Shown here: positions 45,269-54,407 of the stretch, piece by piece
How the letters are laid out: each line of letters begins with the position of its first letter
Position numbering within the stretch: the stretch's first letter is position 1
Source of the DNA: Bacteroidaceae bacterium
Lineage (GTDB): Bacteria > Bacteroidota > Bacteroidia > Bacteroidales > Bacteroidaceae
Assembly: GCA_017461345.1 (NCBI GenBank)
Contig: JAFTYP010000002.1
Span: 1-64,000 of the forward strand
Length of the DNA: 64,000 bases
Reading direction: 5' to 3'
The notes under the pieces: generated by a model
Told to the model about the DNA's origin: nothing
The model's input: the letters and a program-made list of their open reading frames with translations, nothing else
Database searches by the model: none
Program-made: the position numbers and the translations under genes

Positions 45269-45998
45269 GTGCTTCTTTCACCTGTTCGGCATCGGCAAAG
45301 ACGCTCCGAACGGGTTTATCATCACGGATAATGTCTTCCGTCCAATTGGGTTCGTTGAAGAATTCATTTGGGTGGAAGACATGCATTTTATAGAACTTCG
45401 TCAGGTTTAGGCGAAGTTCTGTTGTCAATGCCGGCTTCAATGCGAATGGTTTATCTTGTTTCCATGCGATGACTTGGACGCAGAGTCGTTCCAAATCGTT
45501 GAGTTGTGAGCGTTCGAAGGCTTCGACAAAGAGTTTGCTGTTGGGTTCCACTACGCCGCAGAAGCGCAGTCTCCAACTGGCACTTTCTGCACAGAGCAGG
45601 GAGATTTGCATGTAGTAGTTGCTGTCATTGACGAAGTATGATTCGAAATCTGTGGTGGAAAACTCCTTGATATTGTCGGGCAGGAAGGAGAGATAGAGGT
45701 TGAGTCGTTCTCCTTCTCGCCTTTCGAGTGGTTTTGGTTTGAAGGTGGTTGGTTTTTCTTCGGGTTCGTCTTGTTCTCTTGCTCTGCTGGTGGAAGTGGT
45801 GGTTGGTTTGTTGTTTTCTGTTGTATTTGTTGTTCCTTTGTCGTATGTTTCGTTGCCTACGACTACGACTTCCTGCATTTGCATTGGTATTTCGAAGCCG
45901 TCTTCATCTTCGACGAGGACGATGTTTTTGCCCTGGAAGCCGCTCACTCTGCCTCCTCCTGCTTCGGAGAGGAAGCGCACTTGGTCGCCTATTTTCAT
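45258..45998 (-). CDS. DUF2027 protein lacking the C-terminal Smr domain
   Basis: 246 residues from the ATG at 45998 (MKIGDQVRFLSEAGGG). The promoter -7 at 46023-46030 lies on the proximal side of an alternative ATG at 46025, so only the later ATG can be used. An SH3-like start is followed by a low-complexity Thr/Pro/Glu linker and the DUF2027 core (NLYLSFLPDN, YFVNDSNYYMQ, VEPNSKLFVEAFE, LKPALTTELRLNLTKFYKMH). Related proteins continue into a Smr/MutS2-like domain with a DLH motif and HGKGEG; here the frame stops at VKEALNS, inside the 11-nt overlap with manC. Either a natural short form or a truncation. Confidence 0.85.
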   Translation of the reverse strand: MKIGDQVRFLSEAGGGRVSGFQGKNIVLVEDEDGFEIPMQMQEVVVVGNETYDKGTTNTTENNKPTTTSTSRAREQDEPEEKPTTFKPKPLERREGERLNLYLSFLPDNIKEFSTTDFESYFVNDSNYYMQISLLCAESASWRLRFCGVVEPNSKLFVEAFERSQLNDLERLCVQVIAWKQDKPFALKPALTTELRLNLTKFYKMHVFHPNEFFNEPNWTEDIIRDDKPVRSVFADAEQVKEALNS

Positions 45999-46022
45999 GA
46001 GTTTTCTGTGTTTTTGTTTTTG

Positions 46023-46054
46023 CAAAGTTACGCAATCGTGCGTTAATAAGCAAA
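46023..46054 (-). promoter_or_regulatory. Promoter of the DUF2027 gene
   Basis: Minus strand: TTTG at 46051-46054, a 20-bp spacer and TAACTTTG at 46023-46030. It decides the start of the DUF2027 gene (45998). Confidence 0.82.
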
Positions 46055-46126
46055 TTTATTGTGCTGTTCCGAAGGCTTTGTTGTGTGGGATGTGTTGTAG
46101 GGTTGGGATATTTTGGATGTGGCTAT

Positions 46127-46157
46127 TTTGTATTTTGAATTAACTTTCGTACCTTTG
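46127..46157 (+). promoter_or_regulatory. Promoter of queA
   Basis: TTTG at 46127-46130, a 19-bp spacer and TACCTTTG at 46150-46157. Only 13 nt separate the -7 from the queA ATG, so the leader is about 6 nt. Confidence 0.85.
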
Positions 46158-46170
46158 CAGTGCTTTTATT

Positions 46171-47445
46171 ATGGAAACGAAACAGATTCAGATACGCGAT
46201 TACGACTATCCTTTGCCCGACGAGCGCATTGCCAAGTTCCCGTTGCCTGAGCGCGACAGCAGCAAATTGCTTGTCTGCGATGGCGGTCACGTCAGCCATA
46301 CACAGTTCCGTTCCTTGCCTTCGTTGCTGCCTGAGGGTGCGCTGATGGTGTTCAACAACACGCGGGTTATCCAGGCGAGGCTGCATTTCCGCAAGGGTGA
46401 GGCTCAGGATGGTGCTCTCATCGAGGTGTTTCTTCTGGAGCCTGCCAAGCCTGTGGAGTATCAGGAGAACTTCCTGCAGCGGGGGAGTTGTTCGTGGTAT
46501 TGCCTTGTGGGCAACCTGAAGAAGTGGAAGGAGGGACTTCTGTCCAGAGATTTCAAAATTCAAAATTCGAGATTCCGACTCACGGCGGAGCGCATCGGCA
46601 CACATGGCACGAGCCAGGAGATACGGTTCTGCTGGGATGCCTCTCCTAAATCCTCCCCTGAAGGGAAGGACTTACATTCATCCCTCCCTAAGGAGAAAAC
46701 GGAGGATTCCTTCACCTGGGCGGAGGTCATCGACGCCATCGGTGAACTTCCCATACCGCCATACCTCAACCGCAAGACGCAGGAGAGCGACAAGACGACG
46801 TACCAGACGGTCTATTCCAAGATAAAAGGTTCGGTGGCAGCCCCCACGGCCGGACTGCATTTCACGCAGCGGGTTCTTGCCGACATCGATGCTCGCGGCA
46901 TAGAACGCGAGGAGGTGACGCTCCACGTGGGCGCAGGCACGTTCCGTCCCGTCAAGAGTGAAGACATCGGAGGCCATGACATGCACACCGAACACATTGC
47001 CGTCCGACGGCAAACCATAGAGCGTCTGCTGGCACACAACAGCGAGGCGATTGCCGTAGGCACCACCAGTGTCCGCACACTCGAAAGCCTCTACTACATG
47101 GGGGTGCTCGCCAGCCAAGGCCAAGAGGACCTGCACGTGCCACAATGGATGCCGTATGAGTACGACGACCGGCTCACGGCAACCGAAGCCCTCACCGCCC
47201 TTCTGCGCTATCTGGACGAAAGGAACGAGGAGATACTGCACTCCAGCACACAGATAATCATTGCCCCCGGCTACAAATATCACATTGTCCGCCGCATAAT
47301 CACCAACTTCCACCAGCCGCAAAGCACACTGCTACTGCTCGTCGGCGCCTTCATCGGAGAAGCCTGGCACGACGTTTACAACTACGCCCTCGCCCACGAC
47401 TTCCGCTTCCTCAGTTACGGCGACAGTTCGCTCCTCATACCGTAA
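46171..47445 (+). CDS. queA: S-adenosylmethionine:tRNA ribosyltransferase-isomerase
   Basis: Transfers the ribosyl part of SAM to preQ1 in tRNA to make epoxyqueuosine, the step before QueG. 424 residues, longer than the roughly 350 of E. coli QueA. DYPLPDERIAKFPLPERDSSKLL opens it, then VFNNTRVI, the conserved APTAGLHFT, LHVGAGTFRPV, and GTTSVRTLES. The excess is mainly at about residues 130-182, where the DNA (46551-46709) holds an AAAATTC doublet and two CCTCCC(C/T)...AGGGAGG-type palindromes that also occur between genes in this window, suggesting in-frame insertion of intergenic-type repeats. Confidence 0.94.
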   Translation: METKQIQIRDYDYPLPDERIAKFPLPERDSSKLLVCDGGHVSHTQFRSLPSLLPEGALMVFNNTRVIQARLHFRKGEAQDGALIEVFLLEPAKPVEYQENFLQRGSCSWYCLVGNLKKWKEGLLSRDFKIQNSRFRLTAERIGTHGTSQEIRFCWDASPKSSPEGKDLHSSLPKEKTEDSFTWAEVIDAIGELPIPPYLNRKTQESDKTTYQTVYSKIKGSVAAPTAGLHFTQRVLADIDARGIEREEVTLHVGAGTFRPVKSEDIGGHDMHTEHIAVRRQTIERLLAHNSEAIAVGTTSVRTLESLYYMGVLASQGQEDLHVPQWMPYEYDDRLTATEALTALLRYLDERNEEILHSSTQIIIAPGYKYHIVRRIITNFHQPQSTLLLLVGAFIGEAWHDVYNYALAHDFRFLSYGDSSLLIP

Positions 47446-47471
47446 GCCACAACACACCCACAGGCATGTCT

Positions 47472-47560
47472 CAAAAATAGGTTAACCTTTCCGGCAAGAA
47501 TGGTTAACCTTTCTTCATATAATGGTTAACCTTTCCGCCCATAATGCTTAACCTTTTCCG
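47472..47560. repeat. Family A array 5: four units at 22-nt pitch
   Basis: Cores at 47480, 47502 and 47524 (GGTTAACC) and 47546 (GCTTAACC), all 22 nt apart. It lies between queA and the first GH115 gene, both plus strand. The rest of the 306-nt gap is AT-rich and holds only the GH115 promoter. Confidence 0.92.
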
Positions 47561-47679
47561 AAAGACAGAAAAATCCCCTCCCAAAAAGCCGCCAAACCAT
47601 TCTTTTTTGCAAACATCATACCATTTTGGCACAACAAAGTGCAAAAATAAGCACTAAACGCACATTTTCACACCAAAGC

Positions 47680-47711
47680 ATTGTCAATGTAGGCGATAAT
47701 CTCTAATTTTG
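47680..47711 (+). promoter_or_regulatory. Probable promoter of the GH115 pair
   Basis: ATTG at 47680-47683 (one mismatch to TTTG), a 20-bp spacer and TAATTTTG at 47704-47711. The first GH115 ATG is 40 nt downstream. Confidence 0.6.
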
Positions 47712-47751
47712 CAAGAAGAAAAACAACAGGCAAAATCTAAAACATCCCATA

Positions 47752-50700
47752 ATGAGAGCCAAATCACTCCTGACACTGTTGGCCACATTCTTCGCCCTCA
47801 CAACCATGGCCGAAGACCTGAAAGTCGTCACCACACCAGTTGACGGAGGCTTCACCATCGCCGGACAAGCCGCCGCCGACAAAGCTATCCTGCTCTACGA
47901 CAGACAAGAAGCCGAAGTCGTACACACCGTACTCGACTGCCTCATGTCCGACCTCAAAGCCGTCACAAAGAAAACATTCGTCAAATATACAGCACAACCG
48001 ACAACACCCAAGAACCCCATCATCGTCGGAACCATAGGACAATCCAAACACATCGACAAGCTCATCGCCGAAGGCAAACTCGACGTAAGCGACGTAGAAG
48101 GACAATGGGAAGCATACGGACTGCAGGTAATAGACAATCCGATGGAAGGCGTGTCAAAAGCCCTAGTAATCTTCGGCTCACAACCCCGAAGCACAGCCTA
48201 CGGCATGTTCCACCTCAGCAAAATGATGGGCGTATCGCCCTGGATATGGTGGGCAGACGTTACACCCATAGTCAAGACCAAACTCTATGTCACGCCAGGC
48301 AAAACCATCGTAGGAACACCATCCGTCAAGTTCCGAGGCATCTTCGTTAACGACGAAGACTGGGGCCTGCGACCTTGGGGCGCAAGGAATCTCGACACCG
48401 AAATAGGCAACTTCGGCCCAAAGACCTACGCCGTCATCATGGAACTCATGCTCCGCCTCCGCGCTAATACACTATGGCCGGCAATGCATCCGGGCACCAG
48501 AGCCTTCTGGTACGAGAAGACAAACATCCCACTCATCACGAAATACGACATCTACATGGGTTCAAGCCATTGCGAACAGATGCTCTGCAACAACGAATAT
48601 GAATGGGAACGCTTTGGCGGACACCGCGACAAAGACTGGGTTTGGCACTCGAACAAAGACATGATCATGCGCTACTGGGCAACCCGCATTAGCGAAAGCA
48701 AAGACAAAAACGGCATCTATACCCTAGGAATGCGAGCCGTCCACGATGCAGCAATGAACGGATACAGCACAACAGCAGAGAGAGTCGCTGCACTGACCGA
48801 CATCATTGCCCACCAACGCCAACTCATCGCAGACAGCATCGGCGACCCGACAACCGTGCCACAAATCTTCATCCCCTACAAAGAAGTGCTCGAATGTTAC
48901 AACGCCGGACTCAAAGTTCCCGAAGATGTTACGCTCATGTGGGTTGACGACAATCACGGCTACATACGCCAAATGCCAACACCCGAAGAACAAGCACGCT
49001 CGGGCGGCAACGCCATCTACTATCATCTCTCCTACTGGGGAACACCAGCAGGCTATCTGTGGCTCAGCACCATCTCACCCTCGCTCTGCAGCTACGAGCT
49101 GAGCAAAGCATATAGTCAAGGCATGCGCAACCAATGGATCATCAATGTGGGCGACATCAAACCTGCCGAAGAAGAACTGGAGTTCTGCATGGACCTGGCC
49201 TGGGATATCAACAGCTGGCCTCCAGAGAAAGCACACAAATACACTCGGGCATGGGCAGCGAGAACCTTTGGAGAAGAGTATGCCGACGAAATCAGTGAGA
49301 TAAAGATGGCTTACTACCGTCTTGGCATCGCCGCCAAGCCGGAGCACGTTCACCTCTGCTACTTCGACCACTCCAACGCACAAATAGATGCTCGCATCGC
49401 CGAGTATCAAGACATATATAATAAGGTAGTGGCGCTGCGCTCTCGTATCCCTTCCTCTCTCAGAAATGCCTACTACGAACTCATCGAATATCCCGTCCGT
49501 GGTTGTGCCGACCAGAACATCAAAATTCTCAGAGGACGACAGAGTTTCGTCTATGCCTGGGCAGGACAAGGCGAGAAGGCACTCTTATATTCGGCTGCCG
49601 CGCAAGCGGCCTTCGACGAGATTGTCACGATGACCGACAAGTTCAACACTGGCATAGCTGGAGGCAAATGGAACTACATGATGAGCTACAAACCAAACAA
49701 CATGAGCCAGCACCTGATGCCGTCTGTCGCCTCGGCAGCCGACGTGTCCGAAACCGAAAGCACCATCGTCCAACCGGACATCACAATTCTCCCTGGAGGC
49801 AGCTACAGTAGTGCAAGCAGCAGCGTGGTCAGCCTGACGGGATTAGGTCTTGCCGGAAGCACAGCAACCGTCTGGCCCTTAGATCTGACTGCCTATACTT
49901 CTTGTTCACAGGCACCTTACGCAGAATACTCAATACCCGTGCAAAAAGGACTCAACGTCATACAGGTGCGCTGCCTCCCGACCTTCCCACTCAACACGAC
50001 ATACGACCTGAGAGTCGGCATCTCGGTTGATGGCAAAACGCCCTCTGTCCTCTCTGTAAAGACAACAGCAATGACCACCCCTTGGGACGAAACCGTCGTG
50101 CAAGGATACATGCGTGCTGCCGTACATTATACCAGCACGAAGGACCAGACGGTGCCCGTTCGCGTCTATTTCATGGACCCAGGCTCCACCGTGTGTGCCA
50201 TGGCAAGCATTCCATTCGGAAGCGATGCAGAAGACTTAACAACAACTCTTCTAACGAATGCAGACTTCGAATACAACTCCTCGGGAGCACTCAACCCACA
50301 AGGCAATATAGGGCGAGGCGTGCCTAAAGGCTGGACAGCGACTGGCAAGATGAAAGGCAACTCGTGGGGCGTCAACCAGGATGCCAAGCAGATATACGGC
50401 ATCAACACCTATTGGGCAACAAGCACACCTATGCCCGAAGTCTATGAGTTCTCACAAACTATTCCAGCCAGCAAGATAGAACCCGGCACATACCTGGTCA
50501 GTTGTCTACTGGGTGTACTCAAGGACAAACTAGGCACCTGCCGTCTCTTCGCCAATGACAAGGTTCAATACTACGGCAAGGAGAGCGATTATGTGTCAAG
50601 CGTCTTCACCTCTGGCGAAACGCAAACCTTTGCAAGCTATGTCGGTTCGGGCGATGGCAGGATGATTCTCAAGCCCATGGAAGTCATTGTGACCGTTACC

Positions 50701-50970
50701 GAAGGAGAAGACCTGAATCTCGGCATCCGCACCAGCAACCACAGAGCCGACGGCTCACGCGTCACCAGCAACAACCATGGATGCTTCAAGGTGGACCACT
50801 TCCGCATCCAACGCATCGATGCAGAAGACCCAACAAGCATAAAGAACCCTCTGTCGAAAGCAAGAGAGGGAGCCGTTTACGACCTGCAAGGTCGTATTAT
50901 AACAAATGGCAGATTACCCAGCGGCATCTATATCAAAGATGGACGAAAAAAGCTTATCATAAGAAAATAA
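47752..50970 (+). CDS. Glycoside hydrolase family 115 protein, copy 1
   Basis: Exported GH115 enzyme, 1072 residues; the family removes (4-O-methyl-)glucuronic acid from xylan side chains. Signal peptide ends near TMA (1-20). The core has VIFGSQPRSTAYGMFHLSKMMGVSPWIWWAD, YRGIF-type FRGIFVNDEDWGLRPW, LRLRANTLWPAMHPGTRAFW, MGSSHCEQML, WVDDNHGYIRQMP and WIINVGDIKPAEEELEF, the expected substrate-site segments. C-terminal beta-domains follow, and the chain ends in a tail VYDLQGRIIT...GIYIKDGRKK, common in secreted proteins of this group. Copy 2 begins 21 nt after the stop. Confidence 0.93.
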   Translation: MRAKSLLTLLATFFALTTMAEDLKVVTTPVDGGFTIAGQAAADKAILLYDRQEAEVVHTVLDCLMSDLKAVTKKTFVKYTAQPTTPKNPIIVGTIGQSKHIDKLIAEGKLDVSDVEGQWEAYGLQVIDNPMEGVSKALVIFGSQPRSTAYGMFHLSKMMGVSPWIWWADVTPIVKTKLYVTPGKTIVGTPSVKFRGIFVNDEDWGLRPWGARNLDTEIGNFGPKTYAVIMELMLRLRANTLWPAMHPGTRAFWYEKTNIPLITKYDIYMGSSHCEQMLCNNEYEWERFGGHRDKDWVWHSNKDMIMRYWATRISESKDKNGIYTLGMRAVHDAAMNGYSTTAERVAALTDIIAHQRQLIADSIGDPTTVPQIFIPYKEVLECYNAGLKVPEDVTLMWVDDNHGYIRQMPTPEEQARSGGNAIYYHLSYWGTPAGYLWLSTISPSLCSYELSKAYSQGMRNQWIINVGDIKPAEEELEFCMDLAWDINSWPPEKAHKYTRAWAARTFGEEYADEISEIKMAYYRLGIAAKPEHVHLCYFDHSNAQIDARIAEYQDIYNKVVALRSRIPSSLRNAYYELIEYPVRGCADQNIKILRGRQSFVYAWAGQGEKALLYSAAAQAAFDEIVTMTDKFNTGIAGGKWNYMMSYKPNNMSQHLMPSVASAADVSETESTIVQPDITILPGGSYSSASSSVVSLTGLGLAGSTATVWPLDLTAYTSCSQAPYAEYSIPVQKGLNVIQVRCLPTFPLNTTYDLRVGISVDGKTPSVLSVKTTAMTTPWDETVVQGYMRAAVHYTSTKDQTVPVRVYFMDPGSTVCAMASIPFGSDAEDLTTTLLTNADFEYNSSGALNPQGNIGRGVPKGWTATGKMKGNSWGVNQDAKQIYGINTYWATSTPMPEVYEFSQTIPASKIEPGTYLVSCLLGVLKDKLGTCRLFANDKVQYYGKESDYVSSVFTSGETQTFASYVGSGDGRMILKPMEVIVTVTEGEDLNLGIRTSNHRADGSRVTSNNHGCFKVDHFRIQRIDAEDPTSIKNPLSKAREGAVYDLQGRIITNGRLPSGIYIKDGRKKLIIRK

Positions 50971-50991
50971 CACACATAAACAATAAGAATC

Positions 50992-53900
50992 ATGAAATCG
51001 AAATCACTCCTTTCCATGCTGCTTATGCTCTTCGCCCTCACAACCATGGCCGAAGACCTGAAAGTCGTCACCACACCAGTAGACGGCGGCTTCACCATCG
51101 TCGGACAAGAAACCACCGACAAAGCCATCCTGCTCTACGACAGCCAAGACGCCGAAGTCGTACAGACCGTCATCGGCTGCCTCCTCTCCGACCTCAAAGC
51201 GGTCACAAGGAAAACATTCACCAAATACCAAAACCTGCCCACCACAGCACAAAACCCCATCATCGTGGGCACCATCGGACAATCCACACACATCGACAAC
51301 CTCATCGCACAAGGCAAAATAGACGTAAGCGAAATCAAAGGCAAATGGGAAGCCTTCGGCATGCAGGTAGTCGAAAACCCCATGGAGGGAATAGCACGAG
51401 CACTCGTCATCTTCGGCGCACAACCACGAAGCACAGCCTACGGCATGTTCCACCTCAGCCGCCTGATGGGCGTAACACCATGGATATGGTGGGCCGACGC
51501 AACACCCACCACAAAGACGCAACTCTACGTCACACCAGGCAGATACATCTCCGGAACACCATCCGTCAAATACCGAGGCATCTTCCTTAACGACGAAGAC
51601 TACGGCCTACGACCCTGGGCAGCCAAGAAGATGGACACCAACCTCAACAACTTCGGACCCAAAACCTACGCAGCCATCATGGAACTCCTGCTGCGCCTGA
51701 GAGCCAACACCCTCTGGCCCGCCATGCACGCAGGCAGCAGAGCCTTCTGGTACGAAAAGACCAACATCCCACTCATCATGAAGTACGACATCTACATGGG
51801 CTCAAGCCACTGCGAACAAATGCTGCGCAACAACGAATACGAGTGGGGCTGGAACGGCGACAAGTACGGCGGACACTACAACAGCGACTGGGTGTGGCAC
51901 TCCAATCAAGACATGATAAAACGCTACTGGGCAGAGCGCGTAGGCGAAAGCCGAGGCAAAAACGCCATCTACACACTCGGCATGAGAGGCGTACACGACA
52001 CCGGAATCAACGGATACAACTCAACAGCCGAACGAGTTGCCGCACTAACCGAAATCATAGCCTACCAGAGACAACTCCTCGCCGACAGCATCGGCGACCC
52101 AACCACCATACCACAAATATTCATCCCCTACAAGGAAGTGCTCGACTGCTACAACGCCGGACTCAAAGTACCCGAAGATGTCACCCTCATGTGGGTCGAC
52201 GACAACCACGGATACATACGCCAAATGCCCGACAAAGCCGAACAGGCACGCTCCGGAGGCAACGCCATCTACTACCATCTTTCCTATTGGGGCAGCCCGG
52301 ATTCCTATCTCTGGTTGAGCACCATCTCACCCTCTCTTTGCAGTTACGAACTGAGTAAAGCCTACGCACAAGGCATCAAAGACCAATGGATTATCAACGT
52401 TGGCGACATAAAACCTGCAGAAGAAGAACTGGAATTCTGCATGGATCTGGCATGGGACATCAACAGTTGGACACCGGAAAGAGCACATCTCTACACCCGA
52501 TACTGGTACGAACGCATCTTCGGCGAAGACCTTGCCGACGAAATCAACGCGATAAAGATGGCATACTACCGTTTGGGCATTGCTGCAAAGCCAGAGCATG
52601 TGCAACTTTGTCACTTTGATCATTCCAACACTCAGATAGACGAACGCATTGCAGAGTACCAGGATTTGTACAAGAGGGCTAAGTCTCTTGCCACCCGTGT
52701 CCCTCGCACTTTGCGCGACGCCTACTGCCATCTTGTGGAATATCCTGTTTGTGCTTGTGCCGACCAGAACATCAAGTTGCTCCGCGCCCGCCAGAGTTTC
52801 GAGTATGCTTGGGCAGGACAACAGGAGAAGGCGCTGGGCTATTCGAGTGCTGCGCAAGCGGCTTTCAACGACATAAAGACGCTTACCACCAGATATAATT
52901 CCGGCTATATGAACAATGGCAAGTGGCAAGGCATGATGGACTTCCAGCCTAATGACTGGTCTCAGCACTTGATGCCGGCTGTTGCTACTGCGGCGGATGT
53001 GGCAGAGCAGCAGAGCAGCATTCTGCAACCTGAGGTTCATATTATTGCGGGCGGTTGCTTTGACCGCACTTCGGCTACGGTGAAGACGTTGTATGGCTTG
53101 GGTGTTCAGGGCAGCACGGCTACGGTTTGGCCTCTCGACATGCAGGCTTATTCTTCGGCTGCCTCTGCTCCTTATGCGGAATATACTTTGCCTGTGCAGA
53201 AAGGTCTGAATGTGATTCAGGTTCGTTGTCTGCCTACGTTCCGTCTTAACAAGACTTATGATCTCCGTTTGGGCATTTCTGTTGATGGCGGTGCTGCGGA
53301 GATTCAGTCCATCAAGCAGACGGAGCGCACCGAGGCGTGGGACGAGACGGTTGCTTTGGGTTATATTCCTGTGGGTGTTCACTACACGAGTACGGAGGAC
53401 AAGACGGTTTCTGTTCGTGTTTACTTTATGGATCCGGGGCTTTGTGTGAGTGCTTTGGCAAGTATTCCTTTCAGTGCCGGGGCGGAAGACCTTACGGATT
53501 TGCTGACGAATGCTGACTTCGAGTATGGCACCAGCGGCACGCTTGTCGAGAGGGGTGGCATGGTTCGCGGTGTGCCTAAGGGCTGGAGAGCGAGCGGAAC
53601 GATGAACGGTAATTCGTGGGGTGTCAACCAGGACGCCAAGCATCTGTGGGGTGTCAACATATATTGGGCAAGCGCCAAGCCTATGCCCAACGTTTATGAG
53701 TTGTCGCAGACCATTCCTGCAACGAGACTTGGGGCGGGCACTTATCTCGTCACCTGCTTGCTGGGCGTACAGAAAGAGAAGTTGGCGAACTGCCGACTCT
53801 TTGCCAACAAGAACGTGCAGTACTATGGCAAGGAGAGCGACTACCTGTCGTCTATGCTCACTCCGGGCGAGACGAACACTTTTGCGGGCTACGGTGCTTC

Positions 53901-54264
53901 CGGTGCTGGCAAGATGACGCTCCGGCCGATGGCTGTGATGGTGACGCTCAAGGACGGCGAGAGCCTGAAACTCGGTATCCGTTCGAGCAACTTCCTGGCT
54001 GACGGTACGCGTTCTACGAACGACAGTCACGGTTGGTTCAAAGTGGACCATTTCCGCCTGCAGCGCATCGATGCGGAAGAGATTACGACGGACATCGACC
54101 GCATAGAAGCGGAAGACGAGTGGCAGGGGCTGACTGAGAACGACCTGCAAGAGGGCCAGTTCTTCGACCTGCAAGGGCGTCGGTTCGACTTTGGCCCTGC
54201 TCGTCAAAGCGGCATCTTCATCCTGCGTCGCCCGGACGGTAGTGTCATCAAATTTGCAAAGTGA
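50992..54264 (+). CDS. Glycoside hydrolase family 115 protein, copy 2
   Basis: Paralogue of the preceding gene in the same operon, 1090 residues, with the same signal peptide, GH115 core (FRGIF/YRGIF, LRLRANTLWPAMHAGS, WVDDNHGYIRQMP) and C-terminal layout, ending in FFDLQGRRF...GIFILRRPDG. Both copies share 52 identical nucleotides around the signal peptide end (47789-47840 and 51029-51080). Base composition of this gene changes sharply near 52600: the first half is A/C-rich (line samples of 32-42 percent G+T), the second half G/T-rich (about 60 percent), while copy 1 shows no such change. The two may split substrates or xylan decorations. Confidence 0.93.
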   Translation: MKSKSLLSMLLMLFALTTMAEDLKVVTTPVDGGFTIVGQETTDKAILLYDSQDAEVVQTVIGCLLSDLKAVTRKTFTKYQNLPTTAQNPIIVGTIGQSTHIDNLIAQGKIDVSEIKGKWEAFGMQVVENPMEGIARALVIFGAQPRSTAYGMFHLSRLMGVTPWIWWADATPTTKTQLYVTPGRYISGTPSVKYRGIFLNDEDYGLRPWAAKKMDTNLNNFGPKTYAAIMELLLRLRANTLWPAMHAGSRAFWYEKTNIPLIMKYDIYMGSSHCEQMLRNNEYEWGWNGDKYGGHYNSDWVWHSNQDMIKRYWAERVGESRGKNAIYTLGMRGVHDTGINGYNSTAERVAALTEIIAYQRQLLADSIGDPTTIPQIFIPYKEVLDCYNAGLKVPEDVTLMWVDDNHGYIRQMPDKAEQARSGGNAIYYHLSYWGSPDSYLWLSTISPSLCSYELSKAYAQGIKDQWIINVGDIKPAEEELEFCMDLAWDINSWTPERAHLYTRYWYERIFGEDLADEINAIKMAYYRLGIAAKPEHVQLCHFDHSNTQIDERIAEYQDLYKRAKSLATRVPRTLRDAYCHLVEYPVCACADQNIKLLRARQSFEYAWAGQQEKALGYSSAAQAAFNDIKTLTTRYNSGYMNNGKWQGMMDFQPNDWSQHLMPAVATAADVAEQQSSILQPEVHIIAGGCFDRTSATVKTLYGLGVQGSTATVWPLDMQAYSSAASAPYAEYTLPVQKGLNVIQVRCLPTFRLNKTYDLRLGISVDGGAAEIQSIKQTERTEAWDETVALGYIPVGVHYTSTEDKTVSVRVYFMDPGLCVSALASIPFSAGAEDLTDLLTNADFEYGTSGTLVERGGMVRGVPKGWRASGTMNGNSWGVNQDAKHLWGVNIYWASAKPMPNVYELSQTIPATRLGAGTYLVTCLLGVQKEKLANCRLFANKNVQYYGKESDYLSSMLTPGETNTFAGYGASGAGKMTLRPMAVMVTLKDGESLKLGIRSSNFLADGTRSTNDSHGWFKVDHFRLQRIDAEEITTDIDRIEAEDEWQGLTENDLQEGQFFDLQGRRFDFGPARQSGIFILRRPDGSVIKFAK

Positions 54265-54273
54265 AGCCTGCCG

Positions 54274-54362
54274 GGAAAAAACCTTAACCTATTTGGCAAT
54301 AATGGTTAAGCATTATGCCCGGAAAGGTTAAGGGTTTTGGCCGAAAAGGTTAACCTATTTTC
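54274..54362. repeat. Family A array 6: four degenerate units at 22-nt pitch
   Basis: Cores at 54282 (CCTTAACC), 54304 (GGTTAAGC), 54326 (GGTTAAGG) and 54348 (GGTTAACC), still exactly 22 nt apart although three cores have lost perfect symmetry. It lies between the converging GH115 copy 2 and helix-hairpin-helix genes. Confidence 0.9.
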
Positions 54363-54407
54363 CAGACTCTACACTGGTACGAGAAAAACGCCCCTCACCT
54401 CGCCTTT

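Noticed and set aside
52327..54207. Minus-strand open frame of about 626 codons
   Set aside because: Antisense to GH115 copy 2; Arg/Thr/Asn-rich translation without domains.
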